A DNA stretch of 64,000 nucleotides from Aurantiacibacter gangjinensis (GTDB taxonomy: Bacteria; Pseudomonadota; Alphaproteobacteria; Sphingomonadales; Sphingomonadaceae). The DNA is taken from positions 1 to 64,000 of the forward strand of contig NZ_CP018098.1 in NCBI RefSeq assembly GCF_001886695.1. Reading direction: 5' to 3'. The notes under the pieces are model-generated. The model saw nothing but the letters and a program-made list of their open reading frames with translations, made no database searches and had not been told where the DNA came from. Shown here piece by piece: positions 27,913-36,713 of the stretch. Position 1 is the stretch's first letter, and each line of letters opens with the position of its first letter. The position numbers and the translations under genes were made by a program.

Positions 27913-28994
27913 CAGTCTCTCTCGCCCCCGCACTGCGCCCGGTGCAGCAATTTCTGGTCCGCCAACACCAGCGCCATCATGGCCTCGACCACCGGCACGC
28001 CGCGAATGCCGACGCATGGGTCGTGACGGCCCTTGGTGCGGATCTGCGTCGCTTCGCCATCCCTCGTCACCGTATCGACCAGCGTCAGGATCGAACTGGT
28101 CGGCTTGAAGGCCACGCGGCAGGTGACCGGCTGGCCGGTGGAGATGCCGCCCGCCGTGCCGCCCGAATGGTTGGCGGCGAAGGACACCGCGCCGTCTTCA
28201 CCCGGGGCCATGGCATCGGCATTCTCCTCGCCGGACCGGCGCGCTGCGGCAAAACCGTCTCCGATCTCCACGCCCTTCGTGGCGTTGATCGTCATCATGG
28301 CAGCAGCGATTTCGCTGTCGAGCTTGGCATAGACGGGCGCGCCCCAGCCGGGCGGCACGCCGGTCGCCTCGCACGCCACCACCGCGCCGATGGAGGAGCC
28401 TGCCTTGCGCGTTGCATCGACAACGCCTTCCCAATCGGCGGCAGCCTGCGCGTCAGGACAGAAGAAGGGATTGGCAGCGATCTGTTCGGCATCGAAATTG
28501 GCGTAATCCATGGCGTGCGGGCCGATAGCTTCGACCCAGCCCGTAATTGCCACTTCGGGGATGACCAGCCGGGCAATCGCGCCCGCCGCCACCCGCGCCG
28601 CCGTTTCGCGCGCGCTGGAGCGACCTCCGCCGCGATAATCGCGAAAGCCGTATTTCGCATCATAGGCATAATCGGCATGGCCGGGGCGATAGGCCTTGGC
28701 GACCTCGGAATAATCCTTGCTGCGCTGGTCGGTGTTCTCGATCATCAGGCTGATCGGCGTGCCCGTGGTGCGACCCTCGAACGTGCCCGAGAGGATGCGG
28801 ACCGCGTCCGCTTCCTTGCGCTGCGTGGTGTATTTGGACTGGCCGGGCTTGCGCGCATCGAGGAAGGGCTGGATGTCATCTTCGGTGAGGCGCAAACCCG
28901 GAGGGCAGCCGTCCACCACAACGCCCAAGGCAGGACCGTGGCTTTCGCCCCAGGTGGTGAAGCGGAAGGCGCGTCCGAAAGTGTTCCAGCTCAT
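27912..28994 (-). CDS. aroC: Chorismate synthase
   Basis: Chorismate synthase removes phosphate from EPSP to make chorismate, the last common step to aromatic amino acids, using reduced FMN. The 360-residue protein starts [20 protein letters not shown], a family signature, and has [29 protein letters not shown] and [13 protein letters not shown]. The start at 28994 is set by this N-terminus; the reading from 29303 adds unrelated sequence. Confidence 0.98.
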   Translation of the reverse strand: MSWNTFGRAFRFTTWGESHGPALGVVVDGCPPGLRLTEDDIQPFLDARKPGQSKYTTQRKEADAVRILSGTFEGRTTGTPISLMIENTDQRSKDYSEVAKAYRPGHADYAYDAKYGFRDYRGGGRSSARETAARVAAGAIARLVIPEVAITGWVEAIGPHAMDYANFDAEQIAANPFFCPDAQAAADWEGVVDATRKAGSSIGAVVACEATGVPPGWGAPVYAKLDSEIAAAMMTINATKGVEIGDGFAAARRSGEENADAMAPGEDGAVSFAANHSGGTAGGISTGQPVTCRVAFKPTSSILTLVDTVTRDGEATQIRTKGRHDPCVGIRGVPVVEAMMALVLADQKLLHRAQCGGERD

Positions 28995-29306
28995 GGCTTC
29001 CGGCTTTTGCCCATAGCGCGGGCTTTGTCCACTTGCCTTGCGACGGTGGAGAACGGAGGCTTTCCTACAGCCCGGACATGCTGGCAGGTCCGGACGATTT
29101 TGGCTTGGGAGATCGGCTATTTCCTTTCGCACGAGTGTCAACTTTGTCGGAACAGCCGCAAGGCGCTGTAATCGCTGCGATATACCGACGAAATGGCGCG
29201 CTGCCGATGTGTCAACTATGTCAACTTCGTGAGCGCGCGCAGCAAATTCGGGAGAAATGGGCGGCGCGCACTGGCCAAAGCGCAAGAGTAAGGGCAGGAA
29301 CAAACC
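28995..29306. promoter_or_regulatory. aroC-ruvA divergent intergenic region with TGTCAAC repeats
   Basis: This 312-base gap holds no gene. It contains two similar sites: TGTCAACTTTGTCGG at 29136-29150 and TGTCAACTATGTCAAC at 29210-29225. Each is a tandem 7-mer repeated every 9 bases. Read on the other strand the units give TTGACA, so part may be promoter -35 elements for aroC. No LexA-type GAAC-N7-GAAC box was found for ruvA. Confidence 0.5.
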
Positions 29307-29909
29307 ATGATTGCGAAGCTGACGGGTAAACTAGACGAAACCGGCAATGACTGGGCGGTGATCGACGTCGCCGGTGTCGGCTACCTCGTCCACTGCTCGG
29401 CCAAGACGCTCACCGCGCTGGGCGAAACCGGCGCGGATTGCACCGTCTTCACCGATCTGCAGGTGAGCGAGAACGACATGCGCCTGCTGGGCTTTGCCGA
29501 AGCCGGAGAGCGCGACTGGTTCCGCCTGCTGACACAGGTGCAGGGCGTGGGCAGCAAGGTGGCACTGGCAATCCTCTCGGCGCTCTCGACCGACGAACTG
29601 CGCGATGCCTGCGCTGCGGGCGACGCCGCCAGCGTGTCGCGCGCCAATGGCGTAGGGCCGAAACTGGCAGGCCGCATCGTCAATGAGCTTGCGGAGAAGG
29701 CAGGCGCGATGCCGGGCAGCGGCACGGCAGGCGCGGCGCGCATCTCGCCCGTAGGCGGCGCCAGCGCCGATGCCGTCAGCGCTTTGCAGAACTTGGGTTT
29801 CAAATGCGCCGTGGCCGCGCAGGCGGTGGCAAGGGCGCAGGAAGAACTGGGCGAAGGCGCGGGCGAAGGTGACCTGATCCGCGTGGCGCTGAAGAAGGCG
29901 GCGGGGTGA
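29307..29909 (+). CDS. ruvA: Holliday junction branch migration complex subunit RuvA
   Basis: RuvA binds Holliday junctions as a tetramer and positions RuvB. The 200-residue protein starts [13 protein letters not shown] and has two helix-hairpin-helix motifs, [15 protein letters not shown] and [15 protein letters not shown], then the flexible linker and a C-terminal RuvB-binding domain ([11 protein letters not shown]). No ruvC was seen upstream. Its partner ruvB begins 502 bases later; the gap holds a GIY-YIG gene and palindromic repeats. Confidence 0.97.
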   Translation: MIAKLTGKLDETGNDWAVIDVAGVGYLVHCSAKTLTALGETGADCTVFTDLQVSENDMRLLGFAEAGERDWFRLLTQVQGVGSKVALAILSALSTDELRDACAAGDAASVSRANGVGPKLAGRIVNELAEKAGAMPGSGTAGAARISPVGGASADAVSALQNLGFKCAVAAQAVARAQEELGEGAGEGDLIRVALKKAAG

Positions 29910-29930
29910 TGAGTCATTCTTACTACTGTC

Positions 29931-29951
29931 ATCCTGAACTTGTTTCAGGAT
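29931..29951 (+). repeat. Family A palindrome, left copy
   Basis: The arms ATCCTGAA and TTCAGGAT pair perfectly around the loop CTTGT. It lies 21 bases past the ruvA stop and 11 bases past the end of the GIY-YIG gene. Confidence 0.85.
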
Positions 29952-29962
29952 CGATTAGGCCG

Positions 29963-30280
29963 TCAGCGCGTAGCGAGTGGCGGCAGACCAAGCCCGACTG
30001 CAAGGTCGTGCCAATCCGGGTTCTCGCTCTGGATCAGGTTGATCTTCCACGGCCGATGCCTGCGTTTCAGCTGCTTCTCGCGCGCAATGGCCGCATCCAT
30101 CGTGGCAAACTGTTCGTACCGAACGAGGGTGCCGACACCATAGCGCGATGTGAAGCCGTTCACTTCCCTGCTGCGATGCTGCCAGAGGCGCGTCATCAAG
30201 TCGCTCGTGACGCCGATGTAAAGAGTGCCGTGGGGCTTGCTGGCGAGAATGTAGACACAAGGTTGACGCTCTCTGGGCAT
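29963..30280 (-). CDS. GIY-YIG domain nuclease-like protein
   Basis: The 105-residue protein is essentially a single GIY-YIG domain: CVYILAS (8-14), LYIGVTSDLMTR (20-31), a conserved QH at 34-35, FTSRYGVGTLVRYE, and the metal-binding glutamate in AIAREKQLKRR (Glu68). It belongs to the small UPF0213-like group. Members of this fold cut DNA, but this group's activity is mostly untested. The start at 30280 (MPRERQP) is chosen because the alternative TTG at 30316 lies inside a palindromic repeat; no clear ribosome site was seen. It sits on the strand opposite ruvA and ruvB. Confidence 0.9.
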   Translation of the reverse strand: MPRERQPCVYILASKPHGTLYIGVTSDLMTRLWQHRSREVNGFTSRYGVGTLVRYEQFATMDAAIAREKQLKRRHRPWKINLIQSENPDWHDLAVGLGLPPLATR

Positions 30281-30304
30281 GGGTTGGAGCGTGACGAAGG
30301 ATGG

Positions 30305-30325
30305 ACCCTGAAACAAGTTCAGGGT
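30305..30325 (-). repeat. Family A palindrome, right copy, inverted
   Basis: The arms ACCCTGAA and TTCAGGGT pair perfectly around ACAAG, the reverse complement of the CTTGT loop of the left copy. It lies 25 bases upstream of the GIY-YIG start. Compared with the left copy, a stem pair changed on both sides. Confidence 0.85.
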
Positions 30326-30359
30326 GACGAGAACTCAAAAATGGTCGCTTCTTTTCGTC

Positions 30360-30380
30360 ATGCTGAACTTGTTTCAGCAT
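30360..30380 (+). repeat. Family A palindrome, third copy
   Basis: The arms ATGCTGAA and TTCAGCAT pair perfectly around CTTGT, in the same orientation as the left copy. It lies 32 bases before the ruvB start. Another compensating stem-pair change is seen. Confidence 0.85.
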
Positions 30381-30411
30381 CCATTTCGGTAGACGGGCAG
30401 GCCCATCAGCC

Positions 30412-31446
30412 ATGACCGAACCCATCCACTCCCCCGATCGTCTGCCGGACGATCCCGACGCGGCGCTGCGCCCAAAAACGCTGGCCGAATTCGTCGGGCA
30501 GGAGGCAGCACGGGACAACCTTCGCGTCTTCATCGAGGCTGCCAAGGGCCGGTCCGAGGCGATGGACCATACGCTGTTCTTCGGCCCGCCGGGCCTCGGC
30601 AAGACCACGCTGGCGCAGATCATCGCCAGGGAGCTCGGTGTCGGCTTCCGCGCCACATCCGGCCCGGTGATCGCCAAGGCGGGCGACCTCGCCGCGCTGC
30701 TCACCAATCTCGAGCCCAACGACGTGCTCTTCATCGACGAGATCCACCGCCTCAATCCGGTGGTGGAAGAAGTGCTCTATCCCGCCATGGAGGACCGCGC
30801 GCTCGATATCATCATCGGCGAGGGGCCGTCGGCGCGCAGCGTGCGGATCGACTTGCCGCCCTTCACGCTGGTTGGCGCGACCACGCGCCAAGGGCTGCTC
30901 ACCACGCCGCTGCGCGACCGCTTCGGCATTCCGGTGCGGCTGGTGTTCTATACCGAGGACGAGTTGATGCGCGTCGTCACCCGCGGGGCTGGTCTTCTGG
31001 GCATGGACATTGCCGAGGAAGGCGCGCGCGAGATTGCACGCCGCAGCCGGGGCACGCCGCGCGTTGCGGGCCGCCTGCTGCGCCGGGTACGCGACTTTGC
31101 GCAAGTGAAAGGTCAGGGCACGGTCACCGCGCCGATTGCAGACGAGGCGCTGACGCGGCTGGAGATCGACCAGCTGGGCCTCGATGCGATGGACAGGCGC
31201 TATCTCACAATGATCGCGACGACATATAAAGGCGGCCCGGTGGGCGTTGAAACGCTGGCCGCCGGCCTCGCCGAGCCGCGCGATACGGTGGAGGAGGTGA
31301 TCGAGCCTTACCTCATCCAGCTGGGGCTTCTGGCTCGCACCGCGCGCGGGCGGTGCCTCAACGATGGCGGCTGGCGCCATCTGGGAATCACCCCGCCGTC
31401 GCAACAGGGCAACGGGCAGGAAGGTTTGTTCCGCGACCCGGAATAG
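30412..31446 (+). CDS. ruvB: Holliday junction branch migration ATPase RuvB
   Basis: RuvB is the hexameric AAA+ motor that drives branch migration with RuvA. The 344-residue protein has [14 protein letters not shown] (Walker A, about 57-70), [10 protein letters not shown] (Walker B), [18 protein letters not shown] (sensor 1 and arginine finger region) and the C-terminal winged helix with [19 protein letters not shown]. The start at 30412 matches the family N-terminus. Confidence 0.98.
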   Translation: MTEPIHSPDRLPDDPDAALRPKTLAEFVGQEAARDNLRVFIEAAKGRSEAMDHTLFFGPPGLGKTTLAQIIARELGVGFRATSGPVIAKAGDLAALLTNLEPNDVLFIDEIHRLNPVVEEVLYPAMEDRALDIIIGEGPSARSVRIDLPPFTLVGATTRQGLLTTPLRDRFGIPVRLVFYTEDELMRVVTRGAGLLGMDIAEEGAREIARRSRGTPRVAGRLLRRVRDFAQVKGQGTVTAPIADEALTRLEIDQLGLDAMDRRYLTMIATTYKGGPVGVETLAAGLAEPRDTVEEVIEPYLIQLGLLARTARGRCLNDGGWRHLGITPPSQQGNGQEGLFRDPE

Positions 31447-31679
31447 CGCGTGGTCGCGGATGGGCGCTGCCGGAATCGCCCCTTATTCGGTTCCACTATG
31501 GGACAGACCGGGTAGGGCACCCAAAAAAAACCAGAAAAGTGGCCTTCACGGCGGCTGAACACGGTTAAAGCGATTGCGGTTTGCGGTTTTGCGCGTCTCT
31601 TTGGCAGCAACCGGAATAGGCGAAACGTATCACAGGGGTGCGTCCAGCGATTGTCCGGCGAAGCTGAGAGAGATCACGT
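31447..31679. other. Intergenic region upstream of the Ser/Thr-rich protein
   Basis: These 233 bases after ruvB hold no supported gene or clear terminator. An A8 tract lies near 31522-31530. GAGAGA lies shortly before the next start codon and could serve as its ribosome site. I see no confident promoter. Confidence 0.4.
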
Positions 31680-32990
31680 ATGTCTGTACGGATGGCCATT
31701 GCGAAACTGACTGCCGCAGCTGCCGGGGGCGCAGTTGTGGGCGGGGGCGCGGTCCACGTCGCCGAGCCGCAGTCGGCAGAGGTTCGCTATAAGACGGACG
31801 AAGACGCCGCAGCCGAAGGCGGGCTGACCTATATCAAGGATGAAGGCGAGACGACCGCGCGCCGCGCGATCCCGCCGCGTCCGCGAGAACAGCGCCGCCT
31901 GCGCCGTACGATCGAAACCGAGTGCTGCGAGGAAGAATACATGGCAATGGGCGCGCCCTTGCCTCTGCCCCCGCTCCCCAGCGCACCTGTGCCCGGCGGC
32001 GGTGGCGGTCAGCCGGTGATTGTCGGCGGCACGTCCGGCGGCGGTTTCGGCGGCGGCTTCTTCGGCGGGTTCTTCGGCGGCTCTGGCGGCGGCGGCAGCG
32101 CCGTGGTCGACATGAGCACCACGACGACCACCGGCGGCGACGGCGACGGCGGCGGCGACATCATTATCGATATCGACAATGACAATTCCAGCACCGGATC
32201 GTCCACATCGACCTCGGGCGGTTCGACCTCGACTTCGGGCGGATCGACGTCCACCAGCACTGGCGGCGTCACCAGCACCACGTCGTCGAGCACGGGTGGC
32301 GTAACCAGCACGACGGGCGGCTCGTCCACCAGCACGGGCGGTGTGAGCACCACGACCGGCGGCGTCACCAGTACCACTGGCGGCGTGACGAGCACGACCG
32401 GCGGGTCCTCGACTTCGACATCCAGCGGCGGCTCTTCGGGCAATGTCTCCAGCTCTACGGGCGGCTCCTCCAGCTCGACCAGTTCCGGCAGCGTCACCAG
32501 CACCAGCAGCACGGGCGGGTCTTCGACGTCCACCAGCTCCGGCACGGTAACCAGCACTTCATCTTCCGGCACAGTCACCGGCACGTCTTCGACATCGGGC
32601 GACGTTTCCTCGTCTTCGGGCACTGTGACCAGCACCTCGTCCACTTCGGGCGATGTGACGTCGAGCTCTTCGGGCAACGTGACGAGCAGCTCGTCCACCT
32701 CGACAAGCGGGAACGTGTCGACCAGCACGTCGACGTCGACCTCGGGCAATGTTTCGAGCAACACCTCTTCGTCGACCAGCACCTCGTCCAGCACGAGCAC
32801 GTCGACCTCGTCCTCCACGAGCAGCTCGACCAGCACCAGCTCGTCGGGCGGCACAACCAATGGCGGCACGACTTCGGGAACGCAGGTGCCGGCTCCGGGT
32901 ATGTTGGTGCTGTTCGGCGCGGCAGCGGGCGCGGTATTCTGGCGCCGTCGCCGCAAGGATGGCGTGAAGGGCCGCGCGGTCCACGCCTGA
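31680..32990 (+). CDS. Ser/Thr-rich low-complexity exported protein with PEP-CTERM-like C-terminus
   Basis: The 436-residue protein has an N-terminal Ala/Gly-rich hydrophobic segment (about 6-28) that could be a signal peptide, a charged region, a proline stretch, a Gly/Phe-rich block (about 106-140), an acidic block, then about 230 residues of almost pure Ser, Thr, Gly and Val (170-402). It ends VPAPGMLVLFG, a hydrophobic stretch, and RRRR, the layout of a PEP-CTERM sorting signal. PEP-CTERM proteins are processed by an exosortase and are often glycosylated; the Ser/Thr region fits this. No exosortase gene is in the window. An intrinsic terminator follows. Confidence 0.85.
   Translation: MSVRMAIAKLTAAAAGGAVVGGGAVHVAEPQSAEVRYKTDEDAAAEGGLTYIKDEGETTARRAIPPRPREQRRLRRTIETECCEEEYMAMGAPLPLPPLPSAPVPGGGGGQPVIVGGTSGGGFGGGFFGGFFGGSGGGGSAVVDMSTTTTTGGDGDGGGDIIIDIDNDNSSTGSSTSTSGGSTSTSGGSTSTSTGGVTSTTSSSTGGVTSTTGGSSTSTGGVSTTTGGVTSTTGGVTSTTGGSSTSTSSGGSSGNVSSSTGGSSSSTSSGSVTSTSSTGGSSTSTSSGTVTSTSSSGTVTGTSSTSGDVSSSSGTVTSTSSTSGDVTSSSSGNVTSSSSTSTSGNVSTSTSTSTSGNVSSNTSSSTSTSSSTSTSTSSSTSSSTSTSSSGGTTNGGTTSGTQVPAPGMLVLFGAAAGAVFWRRRRKDGVKGRAVHA
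32187..32885 (+). repeat. Low-complexity Ser/Thr-coding repeat tract
   Basis: The tract is built from imperfect repeats of codons for Ser, Thr, Gly and Val (units such as GGVTSTT, TSTSSG and SGNVTSS). It lies within the PEP-CTERM-like gene and could change length by slippage or recombination. The reverse strand is also open but is a shadow. Confidence 0.8.
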
Positions 32991-33017
32991 GCACATCGCC
33001 TGTCAAACGGGGGGAAG

Positions 33018-33046
33018 GGCGGCCTTGCTACGAGGCCGCCTTTTTT
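33018..33046 (+). terminator. Intrinsic terminator after the PEP-CTERM-like gene
   Basis: GGCGGCCT (33018-33025) and AGGCCGCC (33033-33040) form a perfect 8-bp stem with a 7-base loop, followed at once by TTTTTT. It lies 27 bases past the stop codon. Confidence 0.93.
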
Positions 33047-33057
33047 GTGCGCGGTTG

Positions 33058-33600
33058 CTAGTCGGCGCCGGCCTGCGGAGGCGAGGCGATGATGTGGCCA
33101 TTCCACGGCACATCGTGCAGGTTGACCGTATCGCCCAGCTCCCAGATGTTGCGATAGCCGTAGCCATGCAGATTGATGAAGGTCGGGATGTTGAGCGCCA
33201 ATTCCATCCGCTTCAGTAATAATGGCGCGACATTGTCGGAGAAATTGTTGTTGCAATAGATGAAGATCGGCGTTTCCGGATGGCCGACGATCTGCGCCAA
33301 TTTGTCTTCCGTAAAGTCAGAGAACGGCAGATTCACCGCCCCTTCGATATGCCCCATCGCGAACGCGCTTTCGGAGCGGGTATCCAGAATGATCGCGCCG
33401 GGCAGGGTCGCGCGGCGCTGCCATTCCTCCCAGCCGAGAAGCCGACCCTCGCGATATTCGCCCAACTCGCCCGCCAGCGCGACGAAGCCGTCATAGTCGA
33501 TGGCAGTTGGCTGCGGCTCATCCTGAGCCACAACCGACGGGCCCGGCATCATGGCCGCAGCGGCAAGTAAGAAGGCGGCAACTGGCACAGTCTTTCGCAT
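33058..33600 (-). CDS. Exported rhodanese-like protein
   Basis: The 180-residue protein starts with a Sec-type signal peptide (MRKTVPVAAFLLAAAAMMPG, cleavage likely near VVAQ). A rhodanese domain follows: LPGAIILDTRSESAFAMGHI, GAVNLPFSDF, and the active-site cysteine in IFIYCNNNFSDN. The product should be periplasmic. Rhodanese-type proteins handle sulfane sulfur, but the substrate here is unknown. It lies downstream of acnA on the same strand with an 89-base gap. Confidence 0.9.
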   Translation of the reverse strand: MRKTVPVAAFLLAAAAMMPGPSVVAQDEPQPTAIDYDGFVALAGELGEYREGRLLGWEEWQRRATLPGAIILDTRSESAFAMGHIEGAVNLPFSDFTEDKLAQIVGHPETPIFIYCNNNFSDNVAPLLLKRMELALNIPTFINLHGYGYRNIWELGDTVNLHDVPWNGHIIASPPQAGAD

Positions 33601-33653
33601 GCTGTCTCTCCTGAACGAAAGACATCATGCCAAACAATGCCAAACCTGTGGTG

Positions 33654-33681
33654 AACGGGGCCACCGCTCGGCAGGCCCGTT
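33654..33681 (-). terminator. Possible weak terminator after acnA
   Basis: AACGGGGCC and GGCCCGTT (33654-33662 and 33674-33681) form an 8-bp stem with one bulged base. On the minus strand it lies just past the acnA stop, but the tail has only a short TTT, so termination would be weak. Confidence 0.35.
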
Positions 33682-33689
33682 ACAGCGTT

Positions 33690-36362
33690 CTAAGCCGCCA
33701 GCTTGCGCAGTACGTAATGGAGGATGCCGCCATTGCGGTAATACTCCATCTCGTTTGCGGTATCGATGCGGCAGAGGGCGGTGAAGGTCTCGCTCGAACC
33801 GTCTGCGCGGGTCACCTCGACTTCCACATCCTGGCCCGGCGTCAGGTCGGCAAGACCCTTAATGGTGAAGCTGTCCTCGCCTGTCAGGTTCAGCTCCTTG
33901 CGACCCTGCCCTTCCTTGAACTGCAACGGCAGCACGCCCATGCCGATCAGGTTGGAGCGGTGGATACGCTCATAGCTTTCCACGATTACGGCGCGCACAC
34001 CCAGCAAGATGGTGCCCTTGGCTGCCCAGTCGCGGCTGGAGCCGGTGCCGTATTCCTTGCCGCCGATCACGACCAGCGGTGTGCCGTCTTCCTTGTGCTT
34101 CATGGCGGCATCGTAGATCGGCATCTGCTCGCCATTATAGCTGGTGTAGCCACCTTCCACGCCCGGCACCATCTCGTTGCGGATGCGGATATTGGCGAAG
34201 GTGCCGCGCATCATCACTTCGTGATTGCCGCGGCGGCTGCCGTAGGAATTGAAGTCCTTCTTCGCGACCTGGTGGCTGACGAGATATTCGCCTGCGGGAC
34301 TGTCTTCCTTGATCGAGCCTGCCGGGCTGATGTGGTCGGTCGTCACGCTGTCGCCCAGAACGGCGAGCGGCTTCGCACCGACGATGTCGGTCACCGGTGC
34401 CGGCTCCATGCCCATGCCTTCGAAATAGGGCGGATTGGCGACGTATGTGCTGGTGGGGTTCCAGCTATAGGTGTCGCTCGCCTCGACCTGGATGGCCTGC
34501 CAGTCGGCATCGCCCTTATACACATCCGCATAGCGGGTTTCGAACATCTGCCGGTCGATATTGGCGGCGCGGTGCTCGGCAATTTCCTGATTGGTCGGCC
34601 AGATATCGGCCAGCATCACGTCATTGCCCTGCTGGTCCTGGCCAAGCGGGGTGGTGGTGATGTCTGTCGTTACCGTGCCTTGCAAAGCATACGCCACAAC
34701 CAACGGCGGGCTGGCGAGGAAGTTCGCGCGCACATCGGGCGAGACGCGGCCTTCAAAATTGCGATTGCCAGACAGCACGCTGGCGGCGACGAGATCGTTT
34801 TCGTTGATCGCCTTGCTGATCGGCGGGGCGAGCGGGCCGGAATTGCCGATGCAGGTGGTGCAGCCATAGCCGACGAGGTCGAAGCCGATAGCATCGAGAT
34901 CGTCCTGCAGGCCGCTCTTCTCCAGATAGTCGGTGACCACCTGCGATCCGGGGGCGAGGCTGGTCTTGACCCATGGCTTGGGCGCAAGGCCCTTTTCGCG
35001 CGCCTTCTTGGCGACAAGGCCGGCGGCGATCAGCACATCGGGGTTGGAGGTGTTGGTGCAACTGGTGATGGCCGCGATCACCACATCGCCATCGCCGACA
35101 TCGTGATCCTTGCCATCGACATCCACCCGCTCGGGCGCGTCCTTCTTGTAGATGGTCTTGAGTTCGCCGTTGAACAATTCGTCGACATCGGGGAGAGCGA
35201 CCTTGTCCTGCGGGCGCTTGGGGCCGGCGAGGCTGGGGACGACCTTGTCCATATCGAGCTGGAGAGTGCTCGAGAATACCGGCTCGTTCTCCGGCGTAAA
35301 CCACATGCCCTGTTCGCGGGCATAGGCTTCGACCAGCGCGATATCCTCTTCGCTGCGGCCGGTGAGGCGCAGATAGTCGATCGTCTTGTCGTCGATGCCG
35401 AAAAAGCCGCAGGTCGCGCCATATTCCGGCGCCATATTGGCGATGGTCGCACGGTCGGCGAGCGAGAGATTGGCGACGCCCGGCCCGTAAAACTCGACGA
35501 AGCGGCCTACCACGCCATGCTCACGCAGCATCTGCACGCAGGTCAGCACGAGGTCGGTCGCGGTTACGCCTTCGGCCATGCGGCCTTCGAGGCGGAAGCC
35601 CACAACTTCGGGGATCAGCATGGAAATCGGCTGGCCGAGCATCGCGGCTTCGGCTTCGATACCTCCCACGCCCCAGCCCAACACGCCAAGGCCGTTGATC
35701 ATGGTTGTGTGGCTATCCGTACCGACGCAGGTGTCGGGATAGGCGACGAGCTCGCCATTCTGGTCTTCGCTGGACCATACCGCTTTGGCGATGTGCTCCA
35801 GGTTCACCTGGTGGCAAATGCCGGTGCCCGGGGGCACGGCGTAGAAGTTCTGCAGGCTCTTCGCGCCCCATTTGAGGAAGTCGTAACGCTCCGCATTGCG
35901 CTCGTACTCAAGGGCCTTGTTCGCTTCGAAAGCCTGCGGGTGGCCGAATTCGTCCACCATCACCGAGTGGTCGATCACGAGGTTCACAGGCACTTGCGGA
36001 TTGATCTTTGCGGTATCGCCGCCCAGCTTGCCGATGGCATCACGCATGGCGGCAAGGTCCACCACGCAGGGCACGCCGGTGAAATCCTGCAAAAGCACGC
36101 GGGCAGGGCGATACTGGATTTCTTTCCCGGTCACGGGATTGTCGGCCCAGTTTGCAACGGCCTTCACGTGCTCCTCACCCACGGTGAAGCCTTCATCCTC
36201 GAAGCGCAGCATGTTCTCCAGCAGCACTTTCATGCTGAAAGGCAGCTTGTCGACGCTGCCATACTTTTCTGCCGCGGCTTTCAGCGAGTAATAGGCATAG
36301 GTCTTGCCGTTTACATCGAGCGTCTTGCGGGTGCCGAGCGAGTTGGAGCCGACCTGGGTCAT
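33690..36362 (-). CDS. acnA: Aconitate hydratase A
   Basis: Aconitase interconverts citrate and isocitrate in the TCA cycle using a [4Fe-4S] cluster. The 890-residue protein is full length and has [19 protein letters not shown] (about 220), the cluster cysteines in [12 protein letters not shown] and [12 protein letters not shown], and the C-terminal swivel-domain motif [10 protein letters not shown]. It belongs to the AcnA/IRP group. The start at 36362 has AAGGA about 11 bases upstream. No neighbouring TCA genes are present. Confidence 0.98.
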   Translation of the reverse strand: MTQVGSNSLGTRKTLDVNGKTYAYYSLKAAAEKYGSVDKLPFSMKVLLENMLRFEDEGFTVGEEHVKAVANWADNPVTGKEIQYRPARVLLQDFTGVPCVVDLAAMRDAIGKLGGDTAKINPQVPVNLVIDHSVMVDEFGHPQAFEANKALEYERNAERYDFLKWGAKSLQNFYAVPPGTGICHQVNLEHIAKAVWSSEDQNGELVAYPDTCVGTDSHTTMINGLGVLGWGVGGIEAEAAMLGQPISMLIPEVVGFRLEGRMAEGVTATDLVLTCVQMLREHGVVGRFVEFYGPGVANLSLADRATIANMAPEYGATCGFFGIDDKTIDYLRLTGRSEEDIALVEAYAREQGMWFTPENEPVFSSTLQLDMDKVVPSLAGPKRPQDKVALPDVDELFNGELKTIYKKDAPERVDVDGKDHDVGDGDVVIAAITSCTNTSNPDVLIAAGLVAKKAREKGLAPKPWVKTSLAPGSQVVTDYLEKSGLQDDLDAIGFDLVGYGCTTCIGNSGPLAPPISKAINENDLVAASVLSGNRNFEGRVSPDVRANFLASPPLVVAYALQGTVTTDITTTPLGQDQQGNDVMLADIWPTNQEIAEHRAANIDRQMFETRYADVYKGDADWQAIQVEASDTYSWNPTSTYVANPPYFEGMGMEPAPVTDIVGAKPLAVLGDSVTTDHISPAGSIKEDSPAGEYLVSHQVAKKDFNSYGSRRGNHEVMMRGTFANIRIRNEMVPGVEGGYTSYNGEQMPIYDAAMKHKEDGTPLVVIGGKEYGTGSSRDWAAKGTILLGVRAVIVESYERIHRSNLIGMGVLPLQFKEGQGRKELNLTGEDSFTIKGLADLTPGQDVEVEVTRADGSSETFTALCRIDTANEMEYYRNGGILHYVLRKLAA

Positions 36363-36531
36363 GGGCGAAAAGTCCTTACAAACTTGTGTTGCGGAAGGGC
36401 CCGTTCCTTGCGAGGGTAGGGCCGCTGTCGAGGGCGACCTGCGCGTTTAGGCGCGCGGCGTCAAGTCGACCTTAGTGCAATGCAATAAAATTGCGTATTC
36501 ATTGGCAGATACAATAGCAGGACTTGCCGGA

Positions 36532-36705
36532 ATGGCCTTTGGAAACCCGACCCGAAAGAAGACCCCGCTTCGCGCGTTCGTCATGCTCGTGGCCTTGGTT
36601 CTTGCCGCTTTTTCCGGGGCGGCCATCGGTCTATTCTTCCAGAACACGGAAATGTTCGACGATACGATCGAGGAAGAAGTGGTGACCGGCGACCAGCCAG
36701 ACTGA
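36532..36705 (+). CDS. Small membrane protein, unknown function
   Basis: The 57-residue protein has a basic N-terminus (MAFGNPTRKKTPLR), one membrane segment (about 15-36, FVMLVALVLAAFSGAAIGL) and an acidic C-terminus. AGGAC lies 8 bases before the ATG at 36532; a longer reading from 36475 has no such site. It is divergent from acnA and convergent with the EamA gene. I do not recognise a family. Confidence 0.65.
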   Translation: MAFGNPTRKKTPLRAFVMLVALVLAAFSGAAIGLFFQNTEMFDDTIEEEVVTGDQPD

Positions 36706-36713
36706 CGGCGAGC

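Larger units (their letters stand above)
29928..30328. mobile_element. Candidate GIY-YIG element with inverted palindromic ends
   Basis: A 105-codon GIY-YIG nuclease gene (29963-30280, minus strand) is bracketed by two copies of the palindrome CTGAACTTGTTTCAG in opposite orientation: 29931-29951 and 30305-30325. Both copies are preceded by GTCA and followed by TC when read outside-in. A third copy lies just outside at 30360-30380. The arrangement separates ruvA from ruvB, which are normally adjacent. No clear target-site duplication was found. Confidence 0.5.

Noticed and set aside
29226-29306. LexA/SOS box before ruvA
   Set aside because: GAAC occurs once at about 29299, but no second GAAC is found 7 bases later, so the alphaproteobacterial LexA box is absent.
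32187-32885. CRISPR-like repetitive region
   Set aside because: The repeats are short, irregular and encode Ser/Thr/Gly; there are no uniform repeats or unique spacers and no cas genes.
32009-33256. 415-codon Val/Pro repeat ORF opposite the PEP-CTERM-like gene
   Set aside because: The repeated PPVVLVT units mirror the Ser/Thr codon repeats of the plus strand, which also has a start context, a sorting-type C-terminus and a terminator.
33627-36419. 930-codon ORF antisense to acnA
   Set aside because: Long but only a shadow of acnA; no recognisable family.
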